DNA of 64,000 bases from Ideonella sp. (GCA_015075545.1 JABTUC010000002.1:124001-188000), one strand, 5' to 3'; shown: positions 26,056-39,596, counted from the first letter of the stretch. Made by a program: numbers and translations. The notes: generated by a model not told the origin, from the sequence alone.

Positions 26056-26913
26056 TCAACCGGCTGCCGCGGTGCGCGCCTGCCGGGCGGCGTTGAGTTC
26101 GGCGCGCGTCTCCTCGGCCACGCGCCGCGCCGCCGCGGCGAACTCGTTGCCGCGGCTGGCGTAGAGCACCGCGCGGCTGCTGTTGACGATGATCGGCGCC
26201 GTGGTGCGGCCGCCGTGCGCGCGCCAGCCGGCGTGCACCGCGGCGTGCGCGTCGCCGCCCTGCGCGCCGACGCCGGGAATCAGCAGCGGCAGCGTCGGCG
26301 CGATCTCGCGCACGCGCGCGATCTCCGCCGGCGCGGTGGCGCCGACCACCAGGCCGAGCTGGCCGGTGTGGTTCCACTCGCCGTGCGCCAGCCGCGCGAT
26401 GTGTTCGTACAGCAGGTCGCCGCCGGCCAGCCGCTGCGCCTGCAGGTCGGCGCCGCCGAGGTTGGAGGTGCGGCACAGCAGGATCAGGCCCTTGCCGTCG
26501 TACTTCATGTACGGCTCGATCGAGTCGAAGCCGAGCAGCGGCGACAGCGTCACCGCGTCGGCGCCGTAGCGCTCGAACGCCTCGCGCGCGTACTGCTCGG
26601 CGGTCGAGCCGATGTCGCCGCGCTTGGCGTCGAGGATCACCGGCACCCGCGGCGCCGCCTTGCGGATGTGCGCCATCAGCCGCTCGAGCTGATCCTCGGC
26701 GCGGTTGGCGGCGAAGTACGCGATCTGCGGCTTGAACGCGAGCACGAGGTCGCGCGTGGCGTCGACGATGGTGGCGCAGAAGTCGAAGATGCGCGCGGGG
26801 TCGTGCTGCCACGCGCCGGGAAACTTGGCCGGCTCGGGGTCGAGCCCGACGCACAGCAGCGAATCGTTGGCGCGCTCGGCGGCCAGCAGCTTGTCGATGA
26901 AAGCGTCGGCCAT
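26056..26913 (-). CDS. pyrF: Orotidine 5'-phosphate decarboxylase (long form)
   Basis: Converts OMP to UMP, the last step of de novo pyrimidine synthesis. At 285 residues it is the longer class found in Burkholderiales and actinobacteria. [14 protein letters not shown] opens the barrel; the catalytic strand reads [20 protein letters not shown] with the Asp-Lys-x-x-Asp motif. [12 protein letters not shown] and [13 protein letters not shown] form the phosphate-binding end. It starts 9 bases after purB, so the two nucleotide-synthesis genes are likely one operon. Confidence 0.95.
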   Translation of the reverse strand: MADAFIDKLLAAERANDSLLCVGLDPEPAKFPGAWQHDPARIFDFCATIVDATRDLVLAFKPQIAYFAANRAEDQLERLMAHIRKAAPRVPVILDAKRGDIGSTAEQYAREAFERYGADAVTLSPLLGFDSIEPYMKYDGKGLILLCRTSNLGGADLQAQRLAGGDLLYEHIARLAHGEWNHTGQLGLVVGATAPAEIARVREIAPTLPLLIPGVGAQGGDAHAAVHAGWRAHGGRTTAPIIVNSSRAVLYASRGNEFAAAARRVAEETRAELNAARQARTAAAG

Positions 26914-26922
26914 GCGGGAGCG

Positions 26923-29617
<2,695 letters not shown>

Positions 29618-29636
29618 TCGCCGCGGCCGGGCGGCG

Positions 29637-30407
29637 TCAGGTGCCTTCGTGCGGCGCGGCGCCCGCCGCGCCGTCGAGCACCGCCTCGATGTCGCCCAGC
29701 AGGCTGCTGGCGCCGAGGCGAAAGCGCGCCGCCACCAGCGCCTGCGCACCGAGCGTAAGCTCGACCGCCTCGACGTAAGCGCTGGCGTCGGCCACCGTGC
29801 GGATGCCGCCGGCGGCCTTGAAGCCGACGCGCGAGCGCGCGGCGGCGTCGGTGGCGATCGCGCGCAGCATCACGTCAGCCGCCTGCGGCGTGGCGCCGAC
29901 GCGTGTCTTGCCGGTGCTGGTCTTGAGGAAGTCGGCGCCTTCGGCCAGCGCCAGCCGTGCCGCGCGATCGATCGTCGCCGCGTCGCGCAGCTCGCCCGTT
30001 TCGAGAATCACCTTCAGCGTCAGGCCGGCGCTGGCGTGGCGCGCGGCGCGCAGCAGCGCCGCGCAGGCGGTGTCGTCGCCGGCGAGCAGCGCACGCCAGG
30101 GCAGCACGAGGTCGACCTCCTGTGCGCCGGCGGCCACGATGGCGTCGATGTCGCGCAGCGCGCGCGCGAGATCGGTCGAGCCGTCGGGGAAGTTGGCCAC
30201 CGCGGCCACGCGCACGCTGGCAGCCGCGCGCTCGCGCGCCAAGCGGGCGAAGCGCGACCACACGCACACCGCGGCCACCGCGCCGTGGCGGCCGCTGGCG
30301 CGAGCGCACAGCGCGATCACGTCGGCCTCGGTGTCGCGTTCGCCGAGGCTCGTCAGATCGAGGCAGGCCAGCGCGATGCGCGCGGTGCCGTGCACGGTGC
30401 GGTCCAT
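29637..30407 (-). CDS. deoC: Deoxyribose-phosphate aldolase
   Basis: Cleaves 2-deoxyribose 5-phosphate to glyceraldehyde 3-phosphate and acetaldehyde. The 256-residue TIM barrel carries the Schiff-base lysine K162 in DFLKTSTGK and the second lysine in VGFKAAGGIRT. EVDLVLPWRALLAG provides the aspartate. Its start overlaps the pnp stop by one base (TGATG), so the nucleoside-degradation enzymes are translationally coupled. Confidence 0.94.
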   Translation of the reverse strand: MDRTVHGTARIALACLDLTSLGERDTEADVIALCARASGRHGAVAAVCVWSRFARLARERAAASVRVAAVANFPDGSTDLARALRDIDAIVAAGAQEVDLVLPWRALLAGDDTACAALLRAARHASAGLTLKVILETGELRDAATIDRAARLALAEGADFLKTSTGKTRVGATPQAADVMLRAIATDAAARSRVGFKAAGGIRTVADASAYVEAVELTLGAQALVAARFRLGASSLLGDIEAVLDGAAGAAPHEGT

Positions 30408-31255
30408 CAGCACTCCAGCCCGGCGACGATCGCTTCGAGCAGCGGCAGCGCGCCCGCCTGCGCGGCGCGAGCCGCGGCGAGCGTGTGGGCGTGACTCAGC
30501 GCCTGCGCGTCGTCGAGCCCGCAGCCCATGTTGGTGATCATCGACAGCGCCAGCACGCGCAGGCCGTGGCGCCGCGCCAGGATCGTCTCGGGCACCGTGC
30601 TCATGCCGACGGCCTGCGCGCCCAACTGCTGCAGCATGCGGATCTCGGCCGGCGTCTCGAACTGCGGGCCGAGCATCCACGCATAGACGCCCTGGTGCAA
30701 CACCGCGCCGACGCGCTCGGCGGTGGCCAGCGCGCGCGTGCGCAGCACGGGGTCGTAGGCGTCGCGCAGGTCGACGAAGCGCTGGCCACCCGTTTCGCCG
30801 ACCAGCGGCGATTGCTGCACCAGGTTGAGATGGTCGCTGATCAGCATCAGCTCGCCCGGGCGGATCGCCGGCTCGAGGCTGCCCGCGGCGTTGGTCTGCA
30901 CCAGCACGCGCACGCCGCACGCCGCCAGCGTGGCGATGGCGCCGCGCATCGCCGAGGTGTCGCCGCTTTCGTAGGCGTGGCGGCGGCCGGCCAACACCGC
31001 GACCTCGTGCGCGCCGAGGCGGCCGAGATGCAACGTGCCGGCGTGGCCCTCGACGCCGAGCGGCGGAAACGCCGGCAACTGCGCATAGGGCAGCGTGGCA
31101 CGCGGGCGCACGCGCTCGGCAAAGGGCTGCCAGCCCGATCCGAGCAGCACCGCGATGCGCGGCCGGCAGCCGGTGGCGGCGATGCGCTGCACGGTGCGCG
31201 CGACGGCGTCGTCGCTCGGCTGCGCGAGGGCAGAGTCGGAGGCAGGTCGGTTCAC
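30407..31255 (-). CDS. Purine nucleoside phosphorylase
   Basis: Phosphorolysis of purine (deoxy)nucleosides to free base and (deoxy)ribose 1-phosphate. About 282 residues of the trimeric PNP class: VLLGSGWQPFAERV phosphate loop, AGRRHAYESGD, QTNAAGSLEPAIRPGELMLI, and the base-binding MLGPQFETPAEIRML and VGMSTVPETILA. The start is uncertain; GTG 31255 gives the normal N-terminus, and the upstream open frame has no support. The ribosome binding site is weak. It is coupled to deoC and divergent from the nucleoside-type ABC transporter, fitting a nucleoside scavenging locus. Confidence 0.9.
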   Translation of the reverse strand: MNRPASDSALAQPSDDAVARTVQRIAATGCRPRIAVLLGSGWQPFAERVRPRATLPYAQLPAFPPLGVEGHAGTLHLGRLGAHEVAVLAGRRHAYESGDTSAMRGAIATLAACGVRVLVQTNAAGSLEPAIRPGELMLISDHLNLVQQSPLVGETGGQRFVDLRDAYDPVLRTRALATAERVGAVLHQGVYAWMLGPQFETPAEIRMLQQLGAQAVGMSTVPETILARRHGLRVLALSMITNMGCGLDDAQALSHAHTLAAARAAQAGALPLLEAIVAGLEC

Positions 31256-31503
31256 TGCAGCTTCGTCGAGCAACGGACCGGGCTGGAGGTACTGGGCCCC
31301 GGCAACGGCGCGTACGGTACACCCAAGCGCTTCGCGTGCGCGGGCGCCTGCGAGCCAAGCTGGTGCGCCGCCGGACAGGCACGGGCCATCGTCGCCCCCG
31401 ATTGACGCGCGGCGATGCCGCCGTGCCAAATGCCGGCCGGCGGCATCGATGCCATCGTCCGATGCAGCACCACCTTCATGACCCACAAACCCGGAGAGAT
31501 CTC

Positions 31504-32499
31504 ATGCCCCTGATTCGCCGCTCGACCCTGCTGCTCGGTGCTGCCGCCGTGCTGGCCACGCTGGCCGGCCCCGCGTTCGCCCAGGCCAAGCTGAAGGTGG
31601 CCGCCATCTACACCGTGCCCGTCGAGCAGCAGTGGGTCAGCCGCATCGACAAGGCGATGAAGGCTGCGGTCGCTCGTGGCGAGGCCGAGTATGTGTTCAG
31701 CGAGAACGTGGCCAACGCCGACTACGAGCGCGTGATGCGCCAGTACGCCGAGGGCGGCTACACGCTGATCGTCGGCGAGGCGTTCGCCGTCGAGCAGGCG
31801 GCGCGCAAGGTGGCCAAGGACTACCCGAAGGTGAGCTTCCTGATGGGCAGTTCGGGCAAGCCGCAGGCGCCGAACTTCTCGGTGTTCGACAACTACATCC
31901 AGGAGCCGAGCTACCTCACCGGCATGATCGCCGGCGGCTTGAGCAAGAGCCACAAGATCGGCATGGTCGGCGGCTACCCGATCCCCGAGGTCAACCGCCT
32001 GATGAACGCCTTCATGGCGGGGGCCCGCGAGATCAACCCGAAGACCGAGTTCATGGTCACCTTCATCAATAGCTGGTTCGACCCGCCCAAGGCCAAGGAG
32101 GCTGCATTCGCGATGATCGACCGCGGTGCCGACGTGATGTACGCCGAGCGCTTCGGCGTCAGCGACGCCGCCAAGGAGCGCGGCAAGCTGGCGATCGGCA
32201 ACGTGATCAACACGCAGGACAAGTACCCCGACACCGTGGTCGCCTCGGCGCTGTGGAACATGGAGCCGACGATCGACGCCGCGATCAAGGCGGTGAAGGC
32301 CGGCAAGTTCAAGGCCGAGGACTACGCCCACTACTCGCAGATGAAGGTCAAGGGCAGCGAACTGGCGCCGCTGGGCACTTTCGAGGGCAAGGTGCCGGCC
32401 GATCTGATGGCCAAGGTCAAGGCCAGGCAGAAGGCGATCCTCGACGGCACGTTCAAGGTGAAGGTCGATGACGGACAGCCGAAGGGCACCGCCAAGTGA
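31504..32499 (+). CDS. BMP-family ABC transporter substrate-binding protein
   Basis: Periplasmic solute-binding protein for a nucleoside or nucleobase importer. The 331 residues begin with a signal peptide ending LAGPAFAQ. The BMP (PnrA-like) domain follows (KVAAIYTVPVEQQWVSRID; GGYTLIVGEAFAVEQAARKV; IGMVGGYPIPEVNRLMNAF; GADVMYAERFGVSDAA). BMP proteins characterised so far bind purine nucleosides; the downstream uracil genes suggest a pyrimidine or base here (inference). A GGAGAG site precedes the ATG. First gene of a transport plus catabolic operon running to about 41 kb. Confidence 0.93.
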   Translation: MPLIRRSTLLLGAAAVLATLAGPAFAQAKLKVAAIYTVPVEQQWVSRIDKAMKAAVARGEAEYVFSENVANADYERVMRQYAEGGYTLIVGEAFAVEQAARKVAKDYPKVSFLMGSSGKPQAPNFSVFDNYIQEPSYLTGMIAGGLSKSHKIGMVGGYPIPEVNRLMNAFMAGAREINPKTEFMVTFINSWFDPPKAKEAAFAMIDRGADVMYAERFGVSDAAKERGKLAIGNVINTQDKYPDTVVASALWNMEPTIDAAIKAVKAGKFKAEDYAHYSQMKVKGSELAPLGTFEGKVPADLMAKVKARQKAILDGTFKVKVDDGQPKGTAK

Positions 32500-32618
32500 C
32501 GGTTTCTCGGCCGCCGCGCCCGCCCGCGCCGCGGGGCGGTCTGCTGCGGCGCCGAAGGTGCCTGGGCCGGGCGCCGGGTGCTGCCGGGTGACGATTCGGG
32601 TCGTCGAGGGCCGTTGAG

Positions 32619-34196
32619 ATGGCGCGCGTCGGCGCGCCGCTCGCGGGTGCGGCGGACTCCACGCCGCTGCTGCGGCTGGCCGGCATCAGCAAGCGCTTCG
32701 GCGCGGTGCTCGCCAACGACGCCATCTCGCTCGAGCTGCGCGCCGGCGAGGTGCTGGCGCTGCTCGGCGAGAACGGCGCCGGCAAGAGCACGCTGGTGTC
32801 GATCCTGTTCGGCCACCATGTGGCCGACGCCGGCACGATCGAGGTCGACGGCCGGCCGCTGCCGCGCGGCGAGCCGAAGGCCGCGCTCGCTGCCGGCATC
32901 GGCATGGTGCACCAGCACTTCACGCTGGCCGACAACCTGAGCGTGCTCGACAACGTGATGCTCGGCACCGAGCCGCTGTGGCGGTGGCGGTCGCGCCGCG
33001 GCGAGGCGCGCGTGCGGCTGCTGCAGATCGCGCAGCGCTTCGGGCTGCAGGTCGAGCCCGAGGCGCGCGTCGGCGACCTCTCGGTCGGCGAGCGCCAGCG
33101 CGTCGAGATCCTGAAAGCGCTGGTGCGCGGCGCTCGCGTGATGATCCTCGACGAGCCGACTGCGGTGCTGACGCCGCAGGAGTCGGCATCGCTGTTCGCC
33201 ACGCTGCAGCAACTGGTGGCCGGCGGCATGGCGATCGTCTTCATCAGCCACAAGCTCGACGAAGTGCTCGCGGTGGCCGACCGCGTGATCGTGCTGCGCG
33301 CCGGCCGCGTGGTGGCGCAGATGCGCACCGCGGGGGCCGACAAGGCGAGCCTCGCCGAGGCGATGGTCGGCCGCGCGGTGACGCCGGTGGCGCGCGAGGC
33401 TGCCGCAGGCGACGCGTTGCGGCCGCTGGCGTGCGTGCTGCGCGAAGCCAGCGTGCGCAGTGGCGGGCGCACGCTGCTCGACCGCGTCGACCTCGAGGTG
33501 CGCGCGGGCGAAGTGGTGGCCGTGGCCGGTGTGGCCGGCAACGGGCAGCAGGCGCTGGCCGAGGTGCTGTCGGGCGTGCGCGCGCTCGACGGCGGCACGC
33601 TCGAGGTCACCGGCCGCGCGCTGCCGCCGCGGCCGCGCGTCTGGGTCGAGGCCGGTGTCGCGCGCATTCCGCAGGACCGCCAGGGCGTCGGTGCGATCGG
33701 CGACCTCGCGATCTGGGAGAACGCGCTGCTCGAGCGCTACGCGGGCCACCGCTTCGCGCGCTTTAGCGTGCTGCGCCGTGAGCGGGCGATCGAGCATGCG
33801 CGGCGCGTCGTCGAGCGCTTCGACGTGCGCGGCGGCGCGCTGGAGTCGCGCGCGGCAGCGCTGTCGGGCGGCAACCTGCAGAAGCTGATCATCGGCCGCG
33901 CCCTGACCAGCCCACGCTACCGCGACGTCGCGCCGGTGCTGATCGTGGCGCACCAGCCGACCTGGGGGCTCGATGTCGGCGCCGTCGCCGAGGTGCACCG
34001 CAGCCTGCTGCAGGCCTGCCAGGCTGGCGCCGCGCTGCTGCTGATCAGCGAAGACCTCGACGAGATCCTGGCGCTGGCCGACCGCATCGCGGTGATCACC
34101 CGCGGGCGGCTGACGCCGGCGCGGCCGCGCGCGCAGTGGACGCTGGCGTCGCTCGGCCTGGCGATGGGCGCGGCCGCGCCCGAGGCGGTGCACTGA
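32619..34196 (+). CDS. ABC transporter ATP-binding protein, duplicated ATPase (nucleoside/BMP type)
   Basis: A 525-residue protein with two ATPase halves, as in sugar and nucleoside importers. The first half has GENGAGKSTL, LSVGERQRVEI and VMILDEPTAVLTP. The second has a degenerate P-loop (VAGVAGNGQQAL) and LSGGNLQKLIIGR with a VLIVAHQPTWGLDVG Walker B, the normal asymmetry for this family. The 119-base gap from the binding protein contains no recognisable gene. It overlaps the permease by one base. Confidence 0.94.
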   Translation: MARVGAPLAGAADSTPLLRLAGISKRFGAVLANDAISLELRAGEVLALLGENGAGKSTLVSILFGHHVADAGTIEVDGRPLPRGEPKAALAAGIGMVHQHFTLADNLSVLDNVMLGTEPLWRWRSRRGEARVRLLQIAQRFGLQVEPEARVGDLSVGERQRVEILKALVRGARVMILDEPTAVLTPQESASLFATLQQLVAGGMAIVFISHKLDEVLAVADRVIVLRAGRVVAQMRTAGADKASLAEAMVGRAVTPVAREAAAGDALRPLACVLREASVRSGGRTLLDRVDLEVRAGEVVAVAGVAGNGQQALAEVLSGVRALDGGTLEVTGRALPPRPRVWVEAGVARIPQDRQGVGAIGDLAIWENALLERYAGHRFARFSVLRRERAIEHARRVVERFDVRGGALESRAAALSGGNLQKLIIGRALTSPRYRDVAPVLIVAHQPTWGLDVGAVAEVHRSLLQACQAGAALLLISEDLDEILALADRIAVITRGRLTPARPRAQWTLASLGLAMGAAAPEAVH

Positions 34197-35257
34197 TGCG
34201 GCTCGAGCCGCGCGCGCAGACGCCGCTGTGGCTGTGGCTGGCTGCGCCGCTGGCGGCGCTGGCGTTCACGCTGGCGGTCACCTCGCTGCTGGTGGCCTGG
34301 GCCGGCGCGCCGGTGGGCCGCGCCTATGGGTTGTTGCTGGCCGGCGGCTTCGGCTCGCGCTTCGCGTGGACCGAGACACTGACGCGCGCCACGCCGCTGA
34401 TCCTCACCGGCCTGTCGGTGGCGGTGGCGTTTCGCGCGCGCCTCTACAACATCGGCGCCGAGGGCCAGCTGTACCTGGGCGCGCTGGCGGCGGTGGCGGT
34501 GGGCGGCCTGCACGGCGGTACCGGCTGGGCGATGCCGAGTTCGCTGCTGTTTCCGCTGATGATTGCCGCTGCCGCCCTGGCCGGCGCGCTGCTGCTGCTG
34601 GTGCCGGCGTGGCTGAAGGTGCGCTTCGGCGTCGACGAGGTGGTGACGACGCTGCTGCTGAACTTCATCGTGCTGCTGCTGGTCTCGGCGATGCTCGACG
34701 GCCCGATGAAGGACCCGTCGGCGCTCGGCTGGCCGCAGAGCGTGGCGATCGCCGACCCGCTGCAACTGTCCAAGCTGATCCCGCGCAGCCGCGTGCACAG
34801 CGGCCTGCTCGCCGCGCTCGCGCTGGCGGTGGCGCTGGCGCTGATGCTGCGCCACACCACGCTCGGCTTCGAGATCCGCGCGCTCGGCGCCAACGCGCGC
34901 GCGGCGGCGTTCGCCGGCATGCCGGTGCGCGCGGTGATGTGGAAGGTGGCGCTGCTGTCGGGCGCGCTCGCCGGCCTGGCCGGCGCGGTCGAGGTGGCCG
35001 GCCGCGCGGGTTACGTGACGCTCGACATGTCGCCCGGCTACGGCTACTCGGGCATCGTGGTGGCGATGCTGGCGGCGCTGCATCCGATCGGCGTGGTGGC
35101 GGCGGCGGTGTTCGTCGCCGGGGTGCTGGTGGGCGCCGACAGCATGAGCCGCGCCGTCGGCGTGCCGACCTACATCGCCGACGTCATCACCGCCGTGGCA
35201 CTGGTGGCGGTGCTGGTGGCCGCACTCGGCGTGCGCTGGCGCGTGCGCTGGCGCTGA
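34196..35257 (+). CDS. ABC transporter permease (nucleoside type, first)
   Basis: A 353-residue inner-membrane permease of the BPD_transp_2 family with eight to ten predicted helices (WLAAPLAALAFTLAVTSLLV; LLFPLMIAAAALAGALLLLV). The coupling-loop region LGANARAAAFAGMPVRAV is typical of nucleoside/sugar permeases of this class. It starts inside the stop of the ATPase gene (TGATG). With the second permease it should form a heterodimer. Confidence 0.92.
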   Translation: MRLEPRAQTPLWLWLAAPLAALAFTLAVTSLLVAWAGAPVGRAYGLLLAGGFGSRFAWTETLTRATPLILTGLSVAVAFRARLYNIGAEGQLYLGALAAVAVGGLHGGTGWAMPSSLLFPLMIAAAALAGALLLLVPAWLKVRFGVDEVVTTLLLNFIVLLLVSAMLDGPMKDPSALGWPQSVAIADPLQLSKLIPRSRVHSGLLAALALAVALALMLRHTTLGFEIRALGANARAAAFAGMPVRAVMWKVALLSGALAGLAGAVEVAGRAGYVTLDMSPGYGYSGIVVAMLAALHPIGVVAAAVFVAGVLVGADSMSRAVGVPTYIADVITAVALVAVLVAALGVRWRVRWR

Positions 35258-35270
35258 AGGCCTGCGGCCG

Positions 35271-36206
35271 ATGAGCGAGACCCTCGACCTCCTGCTCGCT
35301 GCACCCTTCTGGGTGGCGGTGCTGCGCATCGCCACCCCGCTGGTCCTCGGCACGCTGGGGGTGCTGCTGTGCGAGCGCGCCGGCGTGTTGAACCTCGGCA
35401 TCGAAGGCATCATGGTGGCCGGCGCTTTCGCCGGCTGGGTCACCGTCTACCACGGCGGCGGGCTGTGGACGGGCGTCGCGGTGGCCGCGCTCACCGGCAT
35501 GGCGTTCGGCGCGCTGCACGCCGGCCTGACGGTGGCGCTCGGCCTCAGCCAGCACGTGTCGGGGCTCGGCATCACGCTGCTGGCCACCAGCTTGGCGAGT
35601 TATGCCTACCGCGTCGGCTTCCCCAGGGTCGACAGCCCGCCGACGATCCGGCCGTTCGCCGAGATGAGCTGGCTGCCGCTGCCGGTGCTGAACCAGCAGA
35701 CGCCGCTGACGCTGCTGGCGCTGCTGGCGGTGCCGGTGCTGGCGTGGCTGCTGTACCGCACGCCGCTCGGGCTGGCGCTGCGCATGGTCGGCGAGAACCC
35801 CGAGGCGGTCGAAGGTCAGGGCATCAGCGTGCTGCGGCTGCGCACGGGGGCGGTGATGGCGGGCTCGGCGCTGATGGGCGTGGCCGGCGCGTTCCTCACG
35901 CTGGCGGCGTTCAACGCCTTCTACTTCAACATGGTCAACGGCCGCGGCTGGGTCTGCGTGGCGCTGGTGGTGTTCGCCTCGTGGCGGCCGGGCAAGGCGC
36001 TGCTCGGCGCACTGCTGTTCGGGTTCTTCGACGCGCTGCAGCTGCGCCTGCAGCAGGCCGGCGGCGGTGCGTTCGGCCTCGACATCGCGTACCAGTTCTA
36101 CCTGATGCTGCCGTACGTGATGGCGATCGTCGCGCTGGTGCTGGTGGCGCGGCGTGCGGCGTACCCGCAGGCGCTGATGAAGCCGTACAGGAGCGGTGAA
36201 CGCTGA
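35271..36206 (+). CDS. ABC transporter permease (nucleoside type, second)
   Basis: A 311-residue BPD_transp_2 permease. ERAGVLNLGIEGIMVAGAFA is the family-typical N-terminal loop, and RMVGENPEAVEGQGISVLRL the coupling helix. Eight or so membrane segments are visible. Starts 13 bases after the first permease. A 75-base gap to the URC1-like gene follows, with a weak TATGCT box, but same-strand order suggests continued co-transcription. Confidence 0.92.
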   Translation: MSETLDLLLAAPFWVAVLRIATPLVLGTLGVLLCERAGVLNLGIEGIMVAGAFAGWVTVYHGGGLWTGVAVAALTGMAFGALHAGLTVALGLSQHVSGLGITLLATSLASYAYRVGFPRVDSPPTIRPFAEMSWLPLPVLNQQTPLTLLALLAVPVLAWLLYRTPLGLALRMVGENPEAVEGQGISVLRLRTGAVMAGSALMGVAGAFLTLAAFNAFYFNMVNGRGWVCVALVVFASWRPGKALLGALLFGFFDALQLRLQQAGGGAFGLDIAYQFYLMLPYVMAIVALVLVARRAAYPQALMKPYRSGER

Positions 36207-36281
36207 CCGCGTGTGGCCAAGCGCGCCGGGCGTATGCTGCGCGCTCCGCTGTCCGCAGCAGACCCTGGCTGAAGGGCAACC

Positions 36282-37529
36282 ATGGCCGAAGCACCGCGTC
36301 ACATCCGCCTCACCTCGCATCCGGGTCAGGGGCCCAGCGGGGCGCCGGCGATCCACTGGGGCGCGGCCGACGCGCTGGAGCGCGGCCCGATCGTCGGCAC
36401 CACCAGCAACCGCAGCCAGCGCAACGTGATCGGCGCGCACAGTGGCAGCTACGGCGTCTACCGTGCGCTCGCGGTGGCCGCGGGCAACCTCACCAAGGGC
36501 CACCGCGCCGACCTCACCAACACCGCGCCGACCGACCCGTTCGGGCCTTATGAGCAATGGGGCGACGCCGAGAAGATCGTCTCGATCGACCCCTGGGGCG
36601 CGTCGGTGCAGAGCGCGTTCGCCGACTACATCGCGCAGGGCTACGACGTGCGGCCGACGATCGCGGTGACCAAGGCGCACATCCACCTGCCCGAGATCAA
36701 GCAGGCGATCGCCTTCCAGCGCCTTGCGGTCGACGGCAAGTTGCTGCTCGACGACGCGTCGGCCGCAGTGACCAAGATCGCGGTCGAGCCGGTGTGGTGG
36801 CTGCCGGGCGTGGCGCGGCGCTTCGACGTCAGCGAGGCCGACCTGCGGCGCGCGCTGTTCGAGGAGACCGGCGGCATGTTTCCCGAGCTGGTGACGCGCA
36901 GCGACCTCGAGGTGTTCCTGCCGCCGATCGGCGGCCAGACGCTGTACGTGTTCGGCGACGTGCGCGACCTCGCCAACCCGGCAATCACGCTGACCGCGCG
37001 CGTGCACGACGAGTGCAACGGCTCGGACGTGTTCGGCTCCGACATCTGCACCTGCCGGCCGTACCTCACGCACGCCATCGAAGAGTGCATCCAGGGCGCG
37101 CAGCGCGGCGGCGTGGGGCTGATCGCCTACAGCCGCAAGGAGGGGCGCGCGCTCGGCGAGGTGACCAAGTTCCTGGTCTACAACGCGCGCAAGCGGCAGG
37201 AGGGCGGCGACCGCGCCGACAAGTATTTCTTGCGCACCGAGTGCGTGGCCGGCGTGCAGGACATGCGCTTCCAGGAGTTGATGCCCGACGTGCTGCACTG
37301 GCTCGGCATCCGCCGCATCCACCGCCTGGTCAGCATGAGCAACGACAAGTACGACGCCATCACCGGCAGCGGCATCGAGGTCGGCGAGCGCGTCAAGATC
37401 CCCGACGCGCTGGTGCCCGCCGACGCGCGGGTCGAGATCGAGGCCAAGATCGCCGCCGGCTACTTCACCGACGGCGCGGTGCCCGACGAAACGCAGCTCG
37501 CGACCGTGAAGGGACGGAGCCTCGAATGA
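36282..37529 (+). CDS. URC1-like GTP cyclohydrolase II family protein (uracil catabolism)
   Basis: A 415-residue protein whose C-terminal half is a GTP cyclohydrolase II-like domain. The zinc triad has the canonical C-x10-C-x-C spacing (DECNGSDVFGSDICTCRPYL), followed by GVGLIAYSRKEGRALGEVTK. The last cysteine is followed by Arg-Pro rather than the usual Gly, and the long N-terminal domain (GTTSNRSQRNVIGAHSGSYG) is not part of riboflavin RibA. Both are features of the URC1 branch, which acts in uracil degradation in the yeast URC pathway. The adjacent DUF1688/URC4 and upp genes make that role far more likely than riboflavin synthesis. Overlaps the next gene by 4 bases. Confidence 0.88.
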   Translation: MAEAPRHIRLTSHPGQGPSGAPAIHWGAADALERGPIVGTTSNRSQRNVIGAHSGSYGVYRALAVAAGNLTKGHRADLTNTAPTDPFGPYEQWGDAEKIVSIDPWGASVQSAFADYIAQGYDVRPTIAVTKAHIHLPEIKQAIAFQRLAVDGKLLLDDASAAVTKIAVEPVWWLPGVARRFDVSEADLRRALFEETGGMFPELVTRSDLEVFLPPIGGQTLYVFGDVRDLANPAITLTARVHDECNGSDVFGSDICTCRPYLTHAIEECIQGAQRGGVGLIAYSRKEGRALGEVTKFLVYNARKRQEGGDRADKYFLRTECVAGVQDMRFQELMPDVLHWLGIRRIHRLVSMSNDKYDAITGSGIEVGERVKIPDALVPADARVEIEAKIAAGYFTDGAVPDETQLATVKGRSLE

Positions 37530-38908
37530 GCGAACCCGGGTCACCGGGTTCGCCGCCGGCCGACAGCGGTGCGCGGGCTCGGGGCGGCCAAACCACCCTT
37601 GGCATGGTGCCGAACCTGGTGCACACGACCGCCGACGATGCGGCCATGCACGAGGCGGTGCGCCGCCTGCGCACGCCCGCTGCGATCCGCGAGCGCTGCG
37701 CGGCCATCACCGACGCGGTGGCGTGCGGCGAATCGGCGCACTTCACGCTGCAGCGTGCGCGCCTCGACGACGTGGCCGGACGCGTGGCGACGCTGACGCG
37801 CTCGCGCTTTCCGGCGTTGCAGGTGCCGTTCCACAGCCGCTGGCGACACTTCGACGCCGGCGGCATCGATCGCAAGGCCGAGCTCGACGCACGGCTCGCC
37901 GGCCGCAGTGCGGCGGCGGTGGCGCGTGCGCGCATCGACCTGGCTCTGATCAGCGTGCTGCTCGATGCAGGCGCCGGCAGCCACTGGCGCTACGTCGAAC
38001 GCGAGAGCGGCCGCACGTTCGCGCGCTCCGAGGGCCTGGCGGTGGCGAGCCTGCATGCCTTCATGGCCGGGCGCTTCTCGTCGGAGCCGGGCGACCCGCT
38101 GCGCGTCGACGCCAAGGCGCTGGCGGCGCTCGATGCGCGCGCACTGGCCGAAGCGTTCCAGGTCAGCGTCGACAACCCGCTGAGCGGGCTCGAAGGTCGC
38201 GTCGAGTTGCTGCACCGCCTGGCCGCCGCGTTGCGCGCGCAGCCCGAGACCTTCACCGCGCTCGGGCAGCCGGGGCACCTGTTCGACGCGCTGACCCACC
38301 ACCGCCACGCGCCGCAGATCCAGCATCACCGTCCGCGCCCCGCTGCCCAGAGCCGCCAGGTGAGCGCGGCGCGAGTGCTCGGCGCATTGCTCGACGCCTT
38401 CAGCGGCATCTGGCCGAGCGGGCAGTCGCTGCACGGCGTGCCGCTGGGCGACGCCTGGCCGCACCCGGCTGCCGGCGGCGACGGGCTCGACGCTGGCTGG
38501 GTGCCGTTTCACAAGCTGTCGCAGTGGCTCGCCTACTCGCTGCTCGAGCCGTTCGAGTGGGCCGGGGTGAAGGTGCACGATGTCGGCGCGCTGACCGGGT
38601 TGCCCGAGTATCGCAACGGCGGCCTGCTGCTCGATGCCGGTGTGATCGTGCCGCGCGACGCCGCCTTCGCGCAGCACGCGGTACGCCCGGGCGACACCTG
38701 GACGATCGAGTGGCGCGCGCTGACGGTGACGCTGCTCGACGAGCTGGCCCCGCGCGTGCGCCGGCAGCTGGGGGTCGACGAGGCCGCGTTCCCGCTAGCG
38801 TGCCTGCTCGAGGGCGGCACCTGGGCCGCCGGCCGGGCGATCGCCGGCGAGCGGCGCGAAGGCGCGCTGCCGCCGGTGGTGGTGGTGAGCGACGGCACGG
38901 TATTCTGA
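37526..38908 (+). CDS. DUF1688 / URC4-like protein
   Basis: A 460-residue protein of the DUF1688 family, which includes yeast Urc4, needed for uracil catabolism; its reaction is not established. Recognisable segments are [20 protein letters not shown], the [19 protein letters not shown] block and [20 protein letters not shown]. No signal peptide or membrane helix, so cytosolic. Translationally coupled to the URC1-like gene and 34 bases ahead of upp. The three-gene order is the recurring bacterial signature of the URC pathway. Confidence 0.88.
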   Translation: MSEPGSPGSPPADSGARARGGQTTLGMVPNLVHTTADDAAMHEAVRRLRTPAAIRERCAAITDAVACGESAHFTLQRARLDDVAGRVATLTRSRFPALQVPFHSRWRHFDAGGIDRKAELDARLAGRSAAAVARARIDLALISVLLDAGAGSHWRYVERESGRTFARSEGLAVASLHAFMAGRFSSEPGDPLRVDAKALAALDARALAEAFQVSVDNPLSGLEGRVELLHRLAAALRAQPETFTALGQPGHLFDALTHHRHAPQIQHHRPRPAAQSRQVSAARVLGALLDAFSGIWPSGQSLHGVPLGDAWPHPAAGGDGLDAGWVPFHKLSQWLAYSLLEPFEWAGVKVHDVGALTGLPEYRNGGLLLDAGVIVPRDAAFAQHAVRPGDTWTIEWRALTVTLLDELAPRVRRQLGVDEAAFPLACLLEGGTWAAGRAIAGERREGALPPVVVVSDGTVF

Positions 38909-38942
38909 GCATCGCGTTCGAGCCAATTCGAAGGAGCCTGCA

Positions 38943-39584
<642 letters not shown>

Positions 39585-39596
39585 CCCACCCCCGAT

